DNA of 64,000 bases from NCBI GenBank assembly GCA_964539135.1, contig CAZIFG010000003.1, positions 62,001 through 126,000 of the forward strand, read 5' to 3'. Made by a program: the position numbers and the translations under genes. This DNA comes from CAZIFG01 sp964539135 (GTDB lineage Bacteria > Margulisbacteria > Marinamargulisbacteria > GCA-2716485 > CAZIFG01). This document shows positions 1-8,704 of the stretch, one piece after another (position 1 is the first letter of the stretch; each line of letters starts with the position of its first letter). The notes beneath the pieces are model-generated. The model saw nothing but the letters and a program-made list of their open reading frames with translations, was not told the origin of the DNA and searched no databases.

Positions 1-1049
1 TGTCCATTAAAGGCTATGGCGTCACCATGAGTGGGATTTGGCCGGCGCTGCGTGGCTTTATCATGGAAAAAGACAGCACTTTATCTCTGCACGGCATGCC
101 GGCGGTGTTTAATGACAATGGCTACTATACGGCATTTTTTCAGGCGCAATTGGATCCGGCCTTTCATTATACAAATAATCTCATGACCAAAATGGGATTT
201 CAACATTTTGATACCTTAGAGGCCTATTTAAAGCCGGAAGATGAAGGCTTAAGAAACGACTGGGGCTATGAAGATAAAGTGGTATACAAACGCTTTTTTG
301 ATCATCTGGATAAACTCATGGCGACACAACCGAAAGATAAACCTGTATTTGCAACCGTGACAACGATTTATACCCACATGGGCTTTAAAGTGCCGAAAGA
401 GAAGCGGCGTTTTTATCCCGATGCTAAAACCCGAAAAGAGCATTTTTCGAATTGTATTTACATGGCAGACAAAGACATTTCCGTCTTTTTTGAAGAACTC
501 AAAAAGAGACCTCAATTTAAAAATGCCATTGTGATTATCACAGGCGATCACAGTTATCCTTTAGGGGGACATGGCATTCGTCATGCAGAAGTCGGCTTTT
601 ACGAAGAATCCTTTAGAATTCCCTTTTTGCTCCTGTGGCCGGGTAAAATAGCGCCTCAAAAAATAAAAGAGAGCATTTATTCGCAAGTAGATATTGCCCC
701 CACTTTAATCGATTTAATCGGCTTGAAAGTGGATCAACATCATTTCGTAGGCAGATCCATGTTTGCCCCTCCTATAGACCGCCCAACGCTACTGATTCAG
801 CCTTATAGCGGAACGTATACCTCCGTGGTGCGCTATCCTTACAAATATATCATTCATCACAGAACCCGGGACGAGTATCTCTTTAATATTAAAGAAGATC
901 CAGAAGAAGTGCATAATTTAATGGCATTAAACGTGCCCATTACCCAAACGCTCAAAGAAGATGTCAAACTGGCCTTTCTCAATCAACAATTGATCAAAGA
1001 AAATAGGGTCTTTCCCATGATTAAAAAGACAGTGGCACATGAAAACTAA
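1..1049 (+). CDS. LTA synthase-type phosphoglycerol transferase, 5' part missing
   Basis: C-terminal part of an alkaline-phosphatase-superfamily enzyme of the LtaS/MdoB type, which moves a phosphoglycerol-like head group to an envelope glycan or lipid. The reading frame is open from base 3, and the first residues (SIKGY) align with residues 281-285 of the next gene, so the gene starts left of the window and the ATG at 27 is internal. The metal-binding motif GDHSYPLGGHG is present, followed by a conserved RIPFLLLWPG segment. It is a close tandem paralogue of the downstream gene and overlaps it by 11 bases. The N-terminal membrane domain is outside the window. The substrate cannot be told from sequence. 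Confidence 0.85.
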   Translation, partial: SIKGYGVTMSGIWPALRGFIMEKDSTLSLHGMPAVFNDNGYYTAFFQAQLDPAFHYTNNLMTKMGFQHFDTLEAYLKPEDEGLRNDWGYEDKVVYKRFFDHLDKLMATQPKDKPVFATVTTIYTHMGFKVPKEKRRFYPDAKTRKEHFSNCIYMADKDISVFFEELKKRPQFKNAIVIITGDHSYPLGGHGIRHAEVGFYEESFRIPFLLLWPGKIAPQKIKESIYSQVDIAPTLIDLIGLKVDQHHFVGRSMFAPPIDRPTLLIQPYSGTYTSVVRYPYKYIIHHRTRDEYLFNIKEDPEEVHNLMALNVPITQTLKEDVKLAFLNQQLIKENRVFPMIKKTVAHEN

Positions 1050-2910
1050 GCAATATCGGACGCTTATTCCTTGGGCGTTACGATCGCCTATTTTTTGGTT
1101 TTGGATGGCCTCTCACACCTATTTATTGGTAGAGATTTTTAGAACCCGATCTGCGGGAGGTGTGTTTGATGATTCTATTCAGGGATGGGCATCTCTGGGG
1201 TATAGTTATCTCACACTCTTAACTGCGGTTTTAATACTCCAAAAACTCACCCAAAGATGGCGGTGGGGGATGGTCTTAGCCTCAAGTATCATGATGAGCT
1301 TATATTCTCTTTTAGCGGCTTACTTATTTGGGGTGCGTCAGCCATTTGACATTGCCGTGATGCTGGAGTTGGGCCAAAAAGCAGGCGATGCTGGGATGTT
1401 AGATGGTGTAGTTGGCACCTTAGATATGAATGCGGTCATAACGGGCCTGATTGTAATAAGCCTGATAGTAGGGTTAGAACTGACAAAGCGGCTGGTTTCT
1501 GCCAATGCCTTGAAGCTGTCCAATAAAGGGCTGATAGCCCTTTTGATTCTATATGGGCTCATGCTGGGAGGGCCTTATGATACCCGTGACGAAGTGACGC
1601 ATTTTATAAGATCTGGGATAGCATATGCCTTCAATCCCATGTATCAACGTGTGCCCTTAAAGCCAGGCGAATATCCCTTTTTAAAAACAGGATTTACGTA
1701 TACAGAAGGCCTCCCTCAAACCGATCCGCCGCCCCATGTCTTTTTAATTGTTATCGAATCTTTTAACGAGTGGGCCATAGAGCAAAAAGGGCCCAACGGC
1801 AAGGAATTGACGCCTGAAATGAATCAGCTCATTCAAAAAAGTGTCTATGTGGACCGTTTTTATGGCAATAATATGTGTTCGATTAAAGGCTATAATGCCA
1901 TTACCTCAGGCCTGTGGCCGGCATTGAGAGGATTGGATGTAGAAAGGGATCCTAAAATAGCCGTAAAAGGATTGCCTTATGTCTTGAATGAAAATGGATA
2001 TTATACGGTGTATTTTCAAGCGCAGCGCATGCCTGATTTTCATTATGTGAACGCGTATATGAAAAAAATAGGCTTTCAAAATTTTGGGACAGTAGAGCCC
2101 TTTCTTCAAAAAGAAGACGAGCCGCTTCAAAACAATATGGGCCATGAGGATGAAGTTATTTATAAGAGACTCTTTGATAAGCTGGATCAGATCGTAAAAG
2201 AAAGACCTAAAAATCAGCCTATTTTTACGATGGTAACAACCATTTATTCACATATGCGTTTTAATGTGCCAGAAGAAAAACGAGAATTTTACAAAGATCC
2301 CCACAATTTTAGAGAGCGTTTTTCAAATAGCATTTATATGTCGGATCAAGATCTCCCTGTATTTTTTCAAGAGCTCAATAAGCGGCCTCAATTTAAAAAT
2401 GCCATCGTGATCATCACAGGGGATCATAGTTATCCTTTAGGAAATCATGGTATTTCACATTCGGAAGTGGGATTTTATGACGAGTCATTTCGCATTCCTT
2501 TTTTGATATTTTGGCCCGGAAAACTGGCGCCCAAACGCATTTCAGAGCAGGTCTATTCCCAAGTGGACATTGCCCCAACTCTGATTGATTTGCTGAAGTT
2601 GAAAGTGGGCCAACACAATTTTGTGGGGCGTTCAATTTTTGCCAAGCCCATAGACAGACCCACATTTTTAGTGCAGCCTTATAGTGGTACGTATACCTCT
2701 ATTGTTCGATATCCGTATAAGTATATTTTTCACCATAGAAGCAAAACAGAATATCTGTTTAACCTTCAAAAAGATCCTGGAGAAAACATCAATGTGTTGA
2801 GTCAAAATAAAGATATGCAACAGAAATTCAAGGCAGATTTAAAGACAATCTTTTTAAATCAGCAGGCGATACAGGAAAATATTATTTTTCCAAAAGGAAA
2901 GACAAAATGA
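1039..2910 (+). CDS. LTA synthase-type phosphoglycerol transferase, membrane-bound
   Basis: Full-length 623-residue paralogue of the preceding gene. The first 220 residues hold about five hydrophobic segments (for example near 55-67, 78-97, 132-147 and 163-177), followed by an extracytoplasmic sulfatase-like domain. The nucleophile region reads NNMCSIKGYNA (residues 277-287); most relatives have Thr where Ser281 lies, so Ser or the adjacent Cys280 may be the catalytic residue. The metal site GDHSYPLGNHG is at 461-471. The start overlaps the end of the upstream gene, and the stop overlaps the next start (ATGA), so the three genes form one translationally coupled unit. Likely role is modification of an envelope glycan or lipid with glycerol phosphate. 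Confidence 0.85.
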   Translation: MKTKQYRTLIPWALRSPIFWFWMASHTYLLVEIFRTRSAGGVFDDSIQGWASLGYSYLTLLTAVLILQKLTQRWRWGMVLASSIMMSLYSLLAAYLFGVRQPFDIAVMLELGQKAGDAGMLDGVVGTLDMNAVITGLIVISLIVGLELTKRLVSANALKLSNKGLIALLILYGLMLGGPYDTRDEVTHFIRSGIAYAFNPMYQRVPLKPGEYPFLKTGFTYTEGLPQTDPPPHVFLIVIESFNEWAIEQKGPNGKELTPEMNQLIQKSVYVDRFYGNNMCSIKGYNAITSGLWPALRGLDVERDPKIAVKGLPYVLNENGYYTVYFQAQRMPDFHYVNAYMKKIGFQNFGTVEPFLQKEDEPLQNNMGHEDEVIYKRLFDKLDQIVKERPKNQPIFTMVTTIYSHMRFNVPEEKREFYKDPHNFRERFSNSIYMSDQDLPVFFQELNKRPQFKNAIVIITGDHSYPLGNHGISHSEVGFYDESFRIPFLIFWPGKLAPKRISEQVYSQVDIAPTLIDLLKLKVGQHNFVGRSIFAKPIDRPTFLVQPYSGTYTSIVRYPYKYIFHHRSKTEYLFNLQKDPGENINVLSQNKDMQQKFKADLKTIFLNQQAIQENIIFPKGKTK

Positions 2911-3839
2911 AGCCGTATGCTGTGGTTTTAAGCACAAAATCAGGTCAAGGTCATGCCCGCATCAAGCGATGGATTTCAATGCTTTTTGGCATGCCCATTC
3001 CAGAAGCGGCAGAAGATACACTGTTTGAAAAAAGCACGAAGATTAAAGCTGGGTTGAGTCGATTTGGAAATCCTGTGAAATTGTATAAAACGCAGTATAA
3101 AGGGCATGCCAAAGATCTTGTCAGAGAGATTCTAACAAGGCCTTGTGAGGCCATTATTGCGGTAGGCGGGGATGGGACCATTAACGAAGTCATTACCGCG
3201 ATGGGAGAAAATCAGATTCCTGTGGGCATCATTCCATCGGGGACGGCAAATGTGTTTGCCAATGAGTACGGCATTCCTCTGTCTATTGAAGGGGCCTGTC
3301 AGCGCATTTTAAAAAAAGAGCCACGCGAGCACCCTGTTGGGCAGTGCAATTCGTCGTATTTTTCCTTATTTTGTGGTATAGGCTTTGATGCAGCGGTGAT
3401 TCAACATGCGGACCGTACGCTCAAGCAAAAACTTGGGGCTTTAAGTTATGGAATATCGGCCTTGTGGATTTTACTCATGAAGCGACATAAAGCCTTTGAT
3501 GCAAAGGTAAATGGCGAATTTGTATCGGGGATTCAAGCGGTGTTGGTGATGAGCGGGTCATATTATGGGGGGAATTATATTTTAGTGGAGCCGGAGTGGG
3601 TAAATGCACATACGTTTAATGTTGTGATCGTCAAAAAAATAAGTTTAAGAAAAATCATCAGAGGTTTGGCGGAATTTAAGCGAGAAAAAAAATTATCAGC
3701 GCTTATTGAGTACACGATTAAGCCCTTAGAGCGTTTAGAAATTGTAACGGAAGGGGTTCCTTATCATTGCGATGGGGAGTACAGTGGCATAAGCCCATTA
3801 ATGATCAAGTCGAAAAAAAAATCCTGTTTGATTTTGTAA
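2907..3839 (+). CDS. Diacylglycerol/lipid kinase family protein (YegS/DagK-type)
   Basis: The 310-residue protein has the DAGK catalytic signature AVGGDGTINEV (residues 85-95), with the nucleotide-binding GGDGT, followed by IIPSGTANVFANE and GIGFDAAV, and ends with the usual beta-rich C-terminal domain containing HCDGEY. The family phosphorylates diacylglycerol or related lipids with ATP on the cytoplasmic face of the membrane. Its start overlaps the stop of the phosphoglycerol transferase by four bases. Phosphoglycerol transfer from phosphatidylglycerol releases diacylglycerol, so a kinase recycling it to phosphatidate makes sense in this operon. That link is inference. Confidence 0.85.
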   Translation: MKPYAVVLSTKSGQGHARIKRWISMLFGMPIPEAAEDTLFEKSTKIKAGLSRFGNPVKLYKTQYKGHAKDLVREILTRPCEAIIAVGGDGTINEVITAMGENQIPVGIIPSGTANVFANEYGIPLSIEGACQRILKKEPREHPVGQCNSSYFSLFCGIGFDAAVIQHADRTLKQKLGALSYGISALWILLMKRHKAFDAKVNGEFVSGIQAVLVMSGSYYGGNYILVEPEWVNAHTFNVVIVKKISLRKIIRGLAEFKREKKLSALIEYTIKPLERLEIVTEGVPYHCDGEYSGISPLMIKSKKKSCLIL

Positions 3840-3893
3840 AGTTCCTGGATACCTGCCTCCCGAAGTGACCAAGAACCCTACGATGTTTAATTT

Positions 3894-4007
3894 AATGCAG
3901 CGTTGAATATCCAAGGCTCAAAAATCAAGCTGCTTCGCGATCTCGATTTTTGCTCACGCACTTGCAACTCTGACTTTTTTGGTTTCTCGGATATTAAACG
4001 CTGCATT
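3894..4007. repeat. 114-bp palindromic element with 19-bp terminal inverted repeats
   Basis: The ends 3894-3912 and 3989-4007 are inverted repeats matching at 18 of 19 positions. The interior has a second smaller inverted repeat (AAAAATC near 3919 against GATTTTT near 3945). It fills the gap between two convergent genes and ends three bases before the stop of the gene on the minus strand. No second copy is visible in this window. It could be a non-autonomous mobile element or a large bidirectional terminator. Confidence 0.6.
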
Positions 4008-4009
4008 TT

Positions 4010-4915
4010 CTACTTTTCCACAAAAGTCCCATCACGATAGTGTGCCTGCAAGCCTTTCCAGCGCCTTATAAAACAAGCATGATTGCTTAGCACTGAAGCG
4101 TAAGCGGGAATTAACAAGGTAACAAACAGTTGATCCGTGTTTAATCCACACCCCATACGACGGTCTATTTCTTTAGAAAAGGCCCACAAAAAAGGAGCCA
4201 GTTTACTATCTGGAACTTGCCAACTTACCTTGTTAAACTTATCGGAGCCCCTTGTAAAGGCGCATTCTATTTTCTTTTCAATGCCGCCCAAAGACGGAGA
4301 AATAGGATTGTTTTGAAATTCGATGTCAAAAAAGAGCCAATGGTTTGGTTTGAATTTGTTTTGTATATATTGAAATCCAATGACATGGCCTCTACTGGAA
4401 TCATGGGAGTCATAAAATCCAAGTGTGCCCTTTGTAGCTTTTGTGGACAAAATGAGATTGGCTTTAAGTACCGCCTTTTTGTAGACAGTTGCGATGGATT
4501 TTTCTGTAAAGAGTTTCTTATCGGGTCCTGGTATTAGATCGTACTGGAATAAAAGAGCACAGGCAATAGCAGGTCCGCCTTTATTGTGGTAGGTCCCCTT
4601 ATTTTGAGGCGTTTCATGAGCAGCGCACATTAAATAATAACAAAAATCAATCAATTGAAATGCCGGAATATGTCGTTCAGGATTTTCTGTTTTTGAATAA
4701 GCCACATTAAATAAAGCAAAGGTCTGACAGGCGGTTGAGCTGTCGAATTTTCTAATGTGGATAAAGCGAATAGCCAATGCTAAATACGACAAGGTAGATC
4801 CAACAAAACAGACATCCAAAGAATCTTTAAATTTTAAATGAAGGGATTCTAGATGGCCATTTAATAAGTGGTCCAGAGAAGGCGTGTCCCGAATAGAAAG
4901 TCGTTTTAGGTTCAT
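4010..4915 (-). CDS. Unknown protein with YopT/C58-like papain-type triad
   Basis: Not a protein I recognise as a whole (301 residues). Three regions resemble the YopT/AvrPphB cysteine peptidase family: Cys36 in LDVCFVGSTLSYLA, His177 in SSRGHVIGFQYI and Asp197 in HWLFFDIEF. The order and the Cys-His (141) and His-Asp (20) spacings are close to family values, and the 'GH-hydrophobic ... FFD' pattern is the family's typical core. There is no signal peptide or membrane segment. It is divergent from a kinase gene across an AT-rich region with a tandem repeat. If real, it would be a secreted host-directed protease; the assignment rests on motif reading only. Confidence 0.45.
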   Translation of the reverse strand: MNLKRLSIRDTPSLDHLLNGHLESLHLKFKDSLDVCFVGSTLSYLALAIRFIHIRKFDSSTACQTFALFNVAYSKTENPERHIPAFQLIDFCYYLMCAAHETPQNKGTYHNKGGPAIACALLFQYDLIPGPDKKLFTEKSIATVYKKAVLKANLILSTKATKGTLGFYDSHDSSRGHVIGFQYIQNKFKPNHWLFFDIEFQNNPISPSLGGIEKKIECAFTRGSDKFNKVSWQVPDSKLAPFLWAFSKEIDRRMGCGLNTDQLFVTLLIPAYASVLSNHACFIRRWKGLQAHYRDGTFVEK

Positions 4916-4944
4916 ATTTTTTATGTTTAAAATATTGTTTTTTC

Positions 4945-5026
4945 GTGTATTTAGTTTTTAATTTAAATTAATTCTTGTCTTTTTTGTGTATTTAGTTTTT
5001 AATTTAAATTAATTCTTATCTTTATT
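4945..5026. repeat. Two tandem copies of a 41-bp AT-rich unit
   Basis: Units 4945-4985 and 4986-5026 are nearly identical and begin with GTGTATTTAGTTTTTAATTT. They lie in the shared upstream region of two divergent accessory genes, so they could contain binding sites for a common regulator, or simply be a recent duplication. Confidence 0.8.
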
Positions 5027-5085
5027 TTTTTAAGATAACGATATAAGGCAATAATCACATAAAGTTAGGTAAGGAGTTTTAAATC

Positions 5086-6849
5086 ATGGAGATGCAAGGA
5101 CCACAAGGAGTACCACGACTGAAACTTAAAAACCCGAGCCTCCCGAGCTCTGCGGTAAGAGTCGGTTGTTTGGGTCGTAAACCATCCGTAAATAAGGTGG
5201 CTAAAGCCTTTATAGACTTATCTAAGACATTTACAGGAACTAAAGAAGAGGTTAGTGATAAAATTAAGAAATCTATTGAGTTAACAAGGACAGATCTTAA
5301 GAGGCTAAACATTTCAGGCGATTTTAATCAAACGGTTCATGCAGCATTAATGTATCAAAATCATAAATATAAAGACATGATTCTAAGCGTACTTTCTTTA
5401 TATGTAGCTAGGGAGGAGCCACATCATCATACTGCTATTCCGCAGGATACGGGTACAGTTGAGAATCCAATACCTATAGCCACAGCAGGGGCGGTAGCAT
5501 CCCCAATTCTGGTAATTCTGCCCATAAGAACACCTCTAGATACCCTTTTAGAAAGCTTAGAACCCATTGGATTAATAGCAAATATGAGTCACAACGAGAA
5601 ACAAATCAGGACTTATTTTGCAGAAAAAGGGGGATTAAGCGCAGTCAATATATGCCAATTATTAGCAGAAATAGACGCAAAAGTGGATAGTGGCCAATTA
5701 ACAGCTGAGGCCGCTATTAAACATAAAGTAAGCATACTCAAAGTATTAAATAAAAATGTGGATGGGAAAGCCGTCTTAAGGAATATTCCATTAGTGACCT
5801 TTAATATTTTGAGAACATATCTAGAAAGAGACCGCGTTGTAACTGAAAAACGGCTATTTCGTAAAGATCGCACAAAACCTCTCGTAAGCGTAGCGGGTCT
5901 TCCAACTGTAGTGGATAATAAAAGGGATTTAGGGAAAGGCTTTTTTGGAAGAGCGCGTGTGGTGACGCAGCATGAGGGCGAAAGAAAAACTGAAATTGTA
6001 GCCAAAAAAATAAAATTAACAGGCGTAAGAGATCTTTTAAGTGCCCATGACGAAATGATTGCGTCTCGAGTAATCATCGCCGCAATTCGCGAGCGAGAAG
6101 GCGTAGAGGACCCAGTTCGAGTTTTAGACATTTTAGACTGTCATTTTCACATCAGAAAAGATGGTCAACCGTGTGCCTCTATATATACCCAAAAGTACGA
6201 TGGGACCTTGACCCAATTTTTAAAGGAAAGCACAAGAAAAGAAAGGCTTCAGCTTTTTTTAGAAATGTCAAAAGCCATGGCTCAGTTTCATGCGGCAGGA
6301 TGGGCACATGAAGATATAAAAGCCGATAATTTTTTAGTGAAAGTCAACAAGAATCCAGATGGATCCCTTGTTCTGGATGCCGAAGGCAATCAAAGGTTTA
6401 CGGTTGTTGTGGCAGATTTAGGGATGGCGCATCCCATGGGCACAGACCCCACCCTATCGTCATCGGTGAGCTGGTCTCAAATGGGAGGATCCTATCCCTC
6501 TAAAGAAGCCATTACCCTGCGTAGCGTAAGCCATCAAGATGGTGAGAAACATCCTTATCAGGCGCATGACGTATTTTCATTTGGAGTAGAGTTGGCAAGT
6601 CTAATTGGAGCACCTCAATATATACAGAGTCATAAGAATTATACACCAACAAATCCGGTTTATGCCTGGGTTACAGATACAAACGCCCGATGTGATGATT
6701 TGATCGCGGTCCCTCAGAATAGTCTTGAAGTCCGACAAGATGCTGCGATGGCCGCACTTACAAAACGCTGTATTGCCGATCTTGTGACAGAACGGCCAAC
6801 AATGGCAGAAGTTCAAACTGAATTGGAAAGAATTTATACAATGGTGTAG
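5086..6849 (+). CDS. Hanks-type Ser/Thr protein kinase-like protein
   Basis: The 587-residue protein has an unrecognised helical N-terminal region (about 1-275) and a C-terminal kinase domain. Visible kinase elements are the Gly loop LGKGFFG (282-288), a Lys pair at 307-308 in IVAKKIKL, the catalytic loop HEDIKADN (408-415), DLG in place of DFG (444-446), a SYPSKEA activation-loop end and HDVFSFGVEL (helix F). All catalytic residues are present, so it is probably active. The start ATG has AAGGAG nine bases upstream. It has no membrane segments, unlike PknB-type receptors, and this favours an exported effector over a bacterial signalling kinase; that is inference. Confidence 0.8.
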   Translation: MEMQGPQGVPRLKLKNPSLPSSAVRVGCLGRKPSVNKVAKAFIDLSKTFTGTKEEVSDKIKKSIELTRTDLKRLNISGDFNQTVHAALMYQNHKYKDMILSVLSLYVAREEPHHHTAIPQDTGTVENPIPIATAGAVASPILVILPIRTPLDTLLESLEPIGLIANMSHNEKQIRTYFAEKGGLSAVNICQLLAEIDAKVDSGQLTAEAAIKHKVSILKVLNKNVDGKAVLRNIPLVTFNILRTYLERDRVVTEKRLFRKDRTKPLVSVAGLPTVVDNKRDLGKGFFGRARVVTQHEGERKTEIVAKKIKLTGVRDLLSAHDEMIASRVIIAAIREREGVEDPVRVLDILDCHFHIRKDGQPCASIYTQKYDGTLTQFLKESTRKERLQLFLEMSKAMAQFHAAGWAHEDIKADNFLVKVNKNPDGSLVLDAEGNQRFTVVVADLGMAHPMGTDPTLSSSVSWSQMGGSYPSKEAITLRSVSHQDGEKHPYQAHDVFSFGVELASLIGAPQYIQSHKNYTPTNPVYAWVTDTNARCDDLIAVPQNSLEVRQDAAMAALTKRCIADLVTERPTMAEVQTELERIYTMV

Positions 6850-6868
6850 AGGGTGAGCCCCAATGACA

Positions 6869-7393
6869 TCACAAAGACGGCGGATTCTGAAGTTTTCGTT
6901 GCAGCGTTCTTCGGCTAATGCCAAGGTGCTGAGCGGTTTTGGTAATATTATAATCGCAGGCAGCGAGCGTATCTTGAATGGCCTCCCAGGCTTTTAAATC
7001 AAGGGCAGAGGAAGGAATCGGTTTAGACGGTGAGGTGTCTCGAAAATGGTCCAGCTTCAGCAAAAGTTCAGAGGCCGTGATGGGTTTGGGAATATAATTA
7101 CTGGCCCCCAACTTCATGGCCTCAACAACGGTAGAAATACTGGCAAATCCCGTCACAATGATAATCTCAGCCGGACCTTTGTGCGGCGTAATCAGGGGCA
7201 AAAGCTGAAGCCCAGAAGCTTTATCCAAATTTAAATCCAACAAAATGTAACGATATGGTCCTTGTTTTAACGCGTCAGGAACAGCCTCGGCGGTATGAAC
7301 AGCATGGGGCGTGTAACCATGACGAGAGAGCCCTCTGGAAAGAAGATCACAAAAATCAAGGTCATCATCAATGATTAAAATGTTATTAATCAT
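6869..7393 (-). CDS. regA: Response regulator, RegA/PrrA/ActR family
   Basis: Receiver domain (1-115) with acidic pocket DDD at 9-11, phospho-acceptor Asp53 in ILLDLNL, Thr81 and Lys103 (IPKP), followed by a Fis-type helix-turn-helix (about 134-174, ITKTAQHLGISRRTLQRKL). The 174-residue length and the lack of an AAA domain fit the RegA/PrrA/RoxR family of global redox regulators. Its start overlaps the end of the sensor kinase gene by eight bases, so the pair is co-translated, sensor first. Confidence 0.88.
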   Translation of the reverse strand: MINNILIIDDDLDFCDLLSRGLSRHGYTPHAVHTAEAVPDALKQGPYRYILLDLNLDKASGLQLLPLITPHKGPAEIIIVTGFASISTVVEAMKLGASNYIPKPITASELLLKLDHFRDTSPSKPIPSSALDLKAWEAIQDTLAACDYNITKTAQHLGISRRTLQRKLQNPPSL

Positions 7394-8633
7394 GACACAC
7401 TACAGATAAAGGAATCTCGAGAGTCGTGAGAGTCTGTGTTTCTGTTCTGTCAAAAGAAAGCGCACCCCCCAACCGTTGCGCTAAAAATTGTACCAAGATA
7501 AGCCCCATCCCATGAGTCGTATCTGAAGTTTCCGCATAGCCTAAAAGCTGATTGGAAAGGGGTTCTTGAATGTGTTTCAGTTGAAGATCAGACAATCCAG
7601 GCCCTGTATCCTTAATACAAAAAACTAAGGTTTGATCCGAAAGATCTGCCAAAATAGACACCGATGCCGCTACTTTGGCACTATTGGATAAGAGGTTAAA
7701 CAAACAGGCTTCAAGTGTGCGTGTTTCCGATAACAAAAGGTCAGGGCAGGTGCCGGAACGCGTAAATTGGGTTTGAGGAAATTGAAGGGTTAAAGAAGAG
7801 AGCATCGTATCGAGAAAAGTCGTCAAGCGGAGGTGTTCAGCAGAAGGATCCAAAACAGCAGCGTGTCCCGAGGTCTTTAAAATTTTAGACAGCGCCTCTT
7901 GGCATCTTAAAATCTGGACATGACCCTTTTCCAAAAGTGCCTGAGCGTCATGAGATAAGGTTTGGTGGGAAAGCTCTTCATGAATCATCGATAAGGTGCT
8001 GAGCGGTGTATTTAAATCATGGGCCGCAGTTGTCGCCAAAATACCGATATTCACCAAATGAGTTTCGGTGTCTAAAAGAGACGAAACACGTCGCAATTTA
8101 GCTTCTCTATCTTGAATATGGCGTACCAAGCGGGCAATAAAAAAGAGCATCAAGGTTGCAGAAATGAAATAGCTGGCAATCATGCCGAAATAGTGGAGGC
8201 GCATGAGCGCATCATGAGAAACAGAGACCAACTGTAGCGGCATATAAACCATAGAAATAAAAATATAGGCTCCCGAGGTGATTAAAAAAACACCCAAGGC
8301 ATTGATAAAAGGCAGGAGAAGGGCGCCATAAAGAATGGGAATCAAGTAAAGACCGGTAAGCGGGTTTGTGGGTCCCCCTGTAAAACTAAAAAACAGGGAA
8401 AGGGCAATGATATCATGAAGCAGTTGAAACGACACAAAAAAAGGATCGTTAAAAAAAGTTGGTTGAAAGACAAAGCGGAACAGAAGGCCAAAGATCAAGG
8501 ATTCCACAAAAAGACAGACCAACGGCAGCGTGGGCAGGAAAGCCAATCCCTTAAACGACACGGTCAAACAGCCAACCAAAAGAAGGGCAAGTAAAATAAA
8601 TCGAGTGGTACTGATACTGTGTAGGTCATTCAT
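7386..8633 (-). CDS. regB: Redox sensor histidine kinase, RegB/PrrB family
   Basis: The 415-residue membrane kinase has about six N-terminal hydrophobic segments (10-165), then a phospho-acceptor domain with His205 (AAHDLNTPLS) and an ATPase domain with N box NLLSNSAK and G boxes DTGPGL and GMGL. Two RegB hallmarks are visible: GGPTNPL (86-92), matching the quinone-sensing GGxxNPF heptad with Leu for Phe, and a Cys (244) after the H box at the place of the redox-active Cys of RegB. It probably senses the quinone pool and phosphorylates the RegA-like regulator encoded next to it. Confidence 0.88.
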   Translation of the reverse strand: MNDLHSISTTRFILLALLLVGCLTVSFKGLAFLPTLPLVCLFVESLIFGLLFRFVFQPTFFNDPFFVSFQLLHDIIALSLFFSFTGGPTNPLTGLYLIPILYGALLLPFINALGVFLITSGAYIFISMVYMPLQLVSVSHDALMRLHYFGMIASYFISATLMLFFIARLVRHIQDREAKLRRVSSLLDTETHLVNIGILATTAAHDLNTPLSTLSMIHEELSHQTLSHDAQALLEKGHVQILRCQEALSKILKTSGHAAVLDPSAEHLRLTTFLDTMLSSLTLQFPQTQFTRSGTCPDLLLSETRTLEACLFNLLSNSAKVAASVSILADLSDQTLVFCIKDTGPGLSDLQLKHIQEPLSNQLLGYAETSDTTHGMGLILVQFLAQRLGGALSFDRTETQTLTTLEIPLSVVCHD

Positions 8634-8675
8634 AGGAAGAAAAGTCTACCATATGCTTTGCTTTTAGGGCAGAGG

Positions 8676-8692
8676 TGTGACATTTTGTCACA
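8676..8692. promoter_or_regulatory. 17-bp palindrome upstream of regB, candidate operator
   Basis: Perfect 6-bp inverted repeat TGTGAC/GTCACA with a 5-base spacer, 43 bases upstream of the sensor kinase start and just before the divergent unknown gene. It has the form of RegA/PrrA sites (inverted GCGRC/GYCGC with a short spacer), with T for C in each arm. The spacer is one base too long for a CRP site. It could serve both divergent genes. Confidence 0.5.
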
Positions 8693-8704
8693 TTGGCATC
8701 TGGG

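Noticed and set aside
5613..6131. Minus-strand frame of 172 codons within the kinase gene
   Set aside because: It lies fully inside a gene with clear kinase motifs and shows no domain of its own.
8676..8692. CRP/FNR-type site
   Set aside because: TGTGA and TCACA are seven bases apart, one more than in CRP sites, and the FNR half-site TTGAT is absent.
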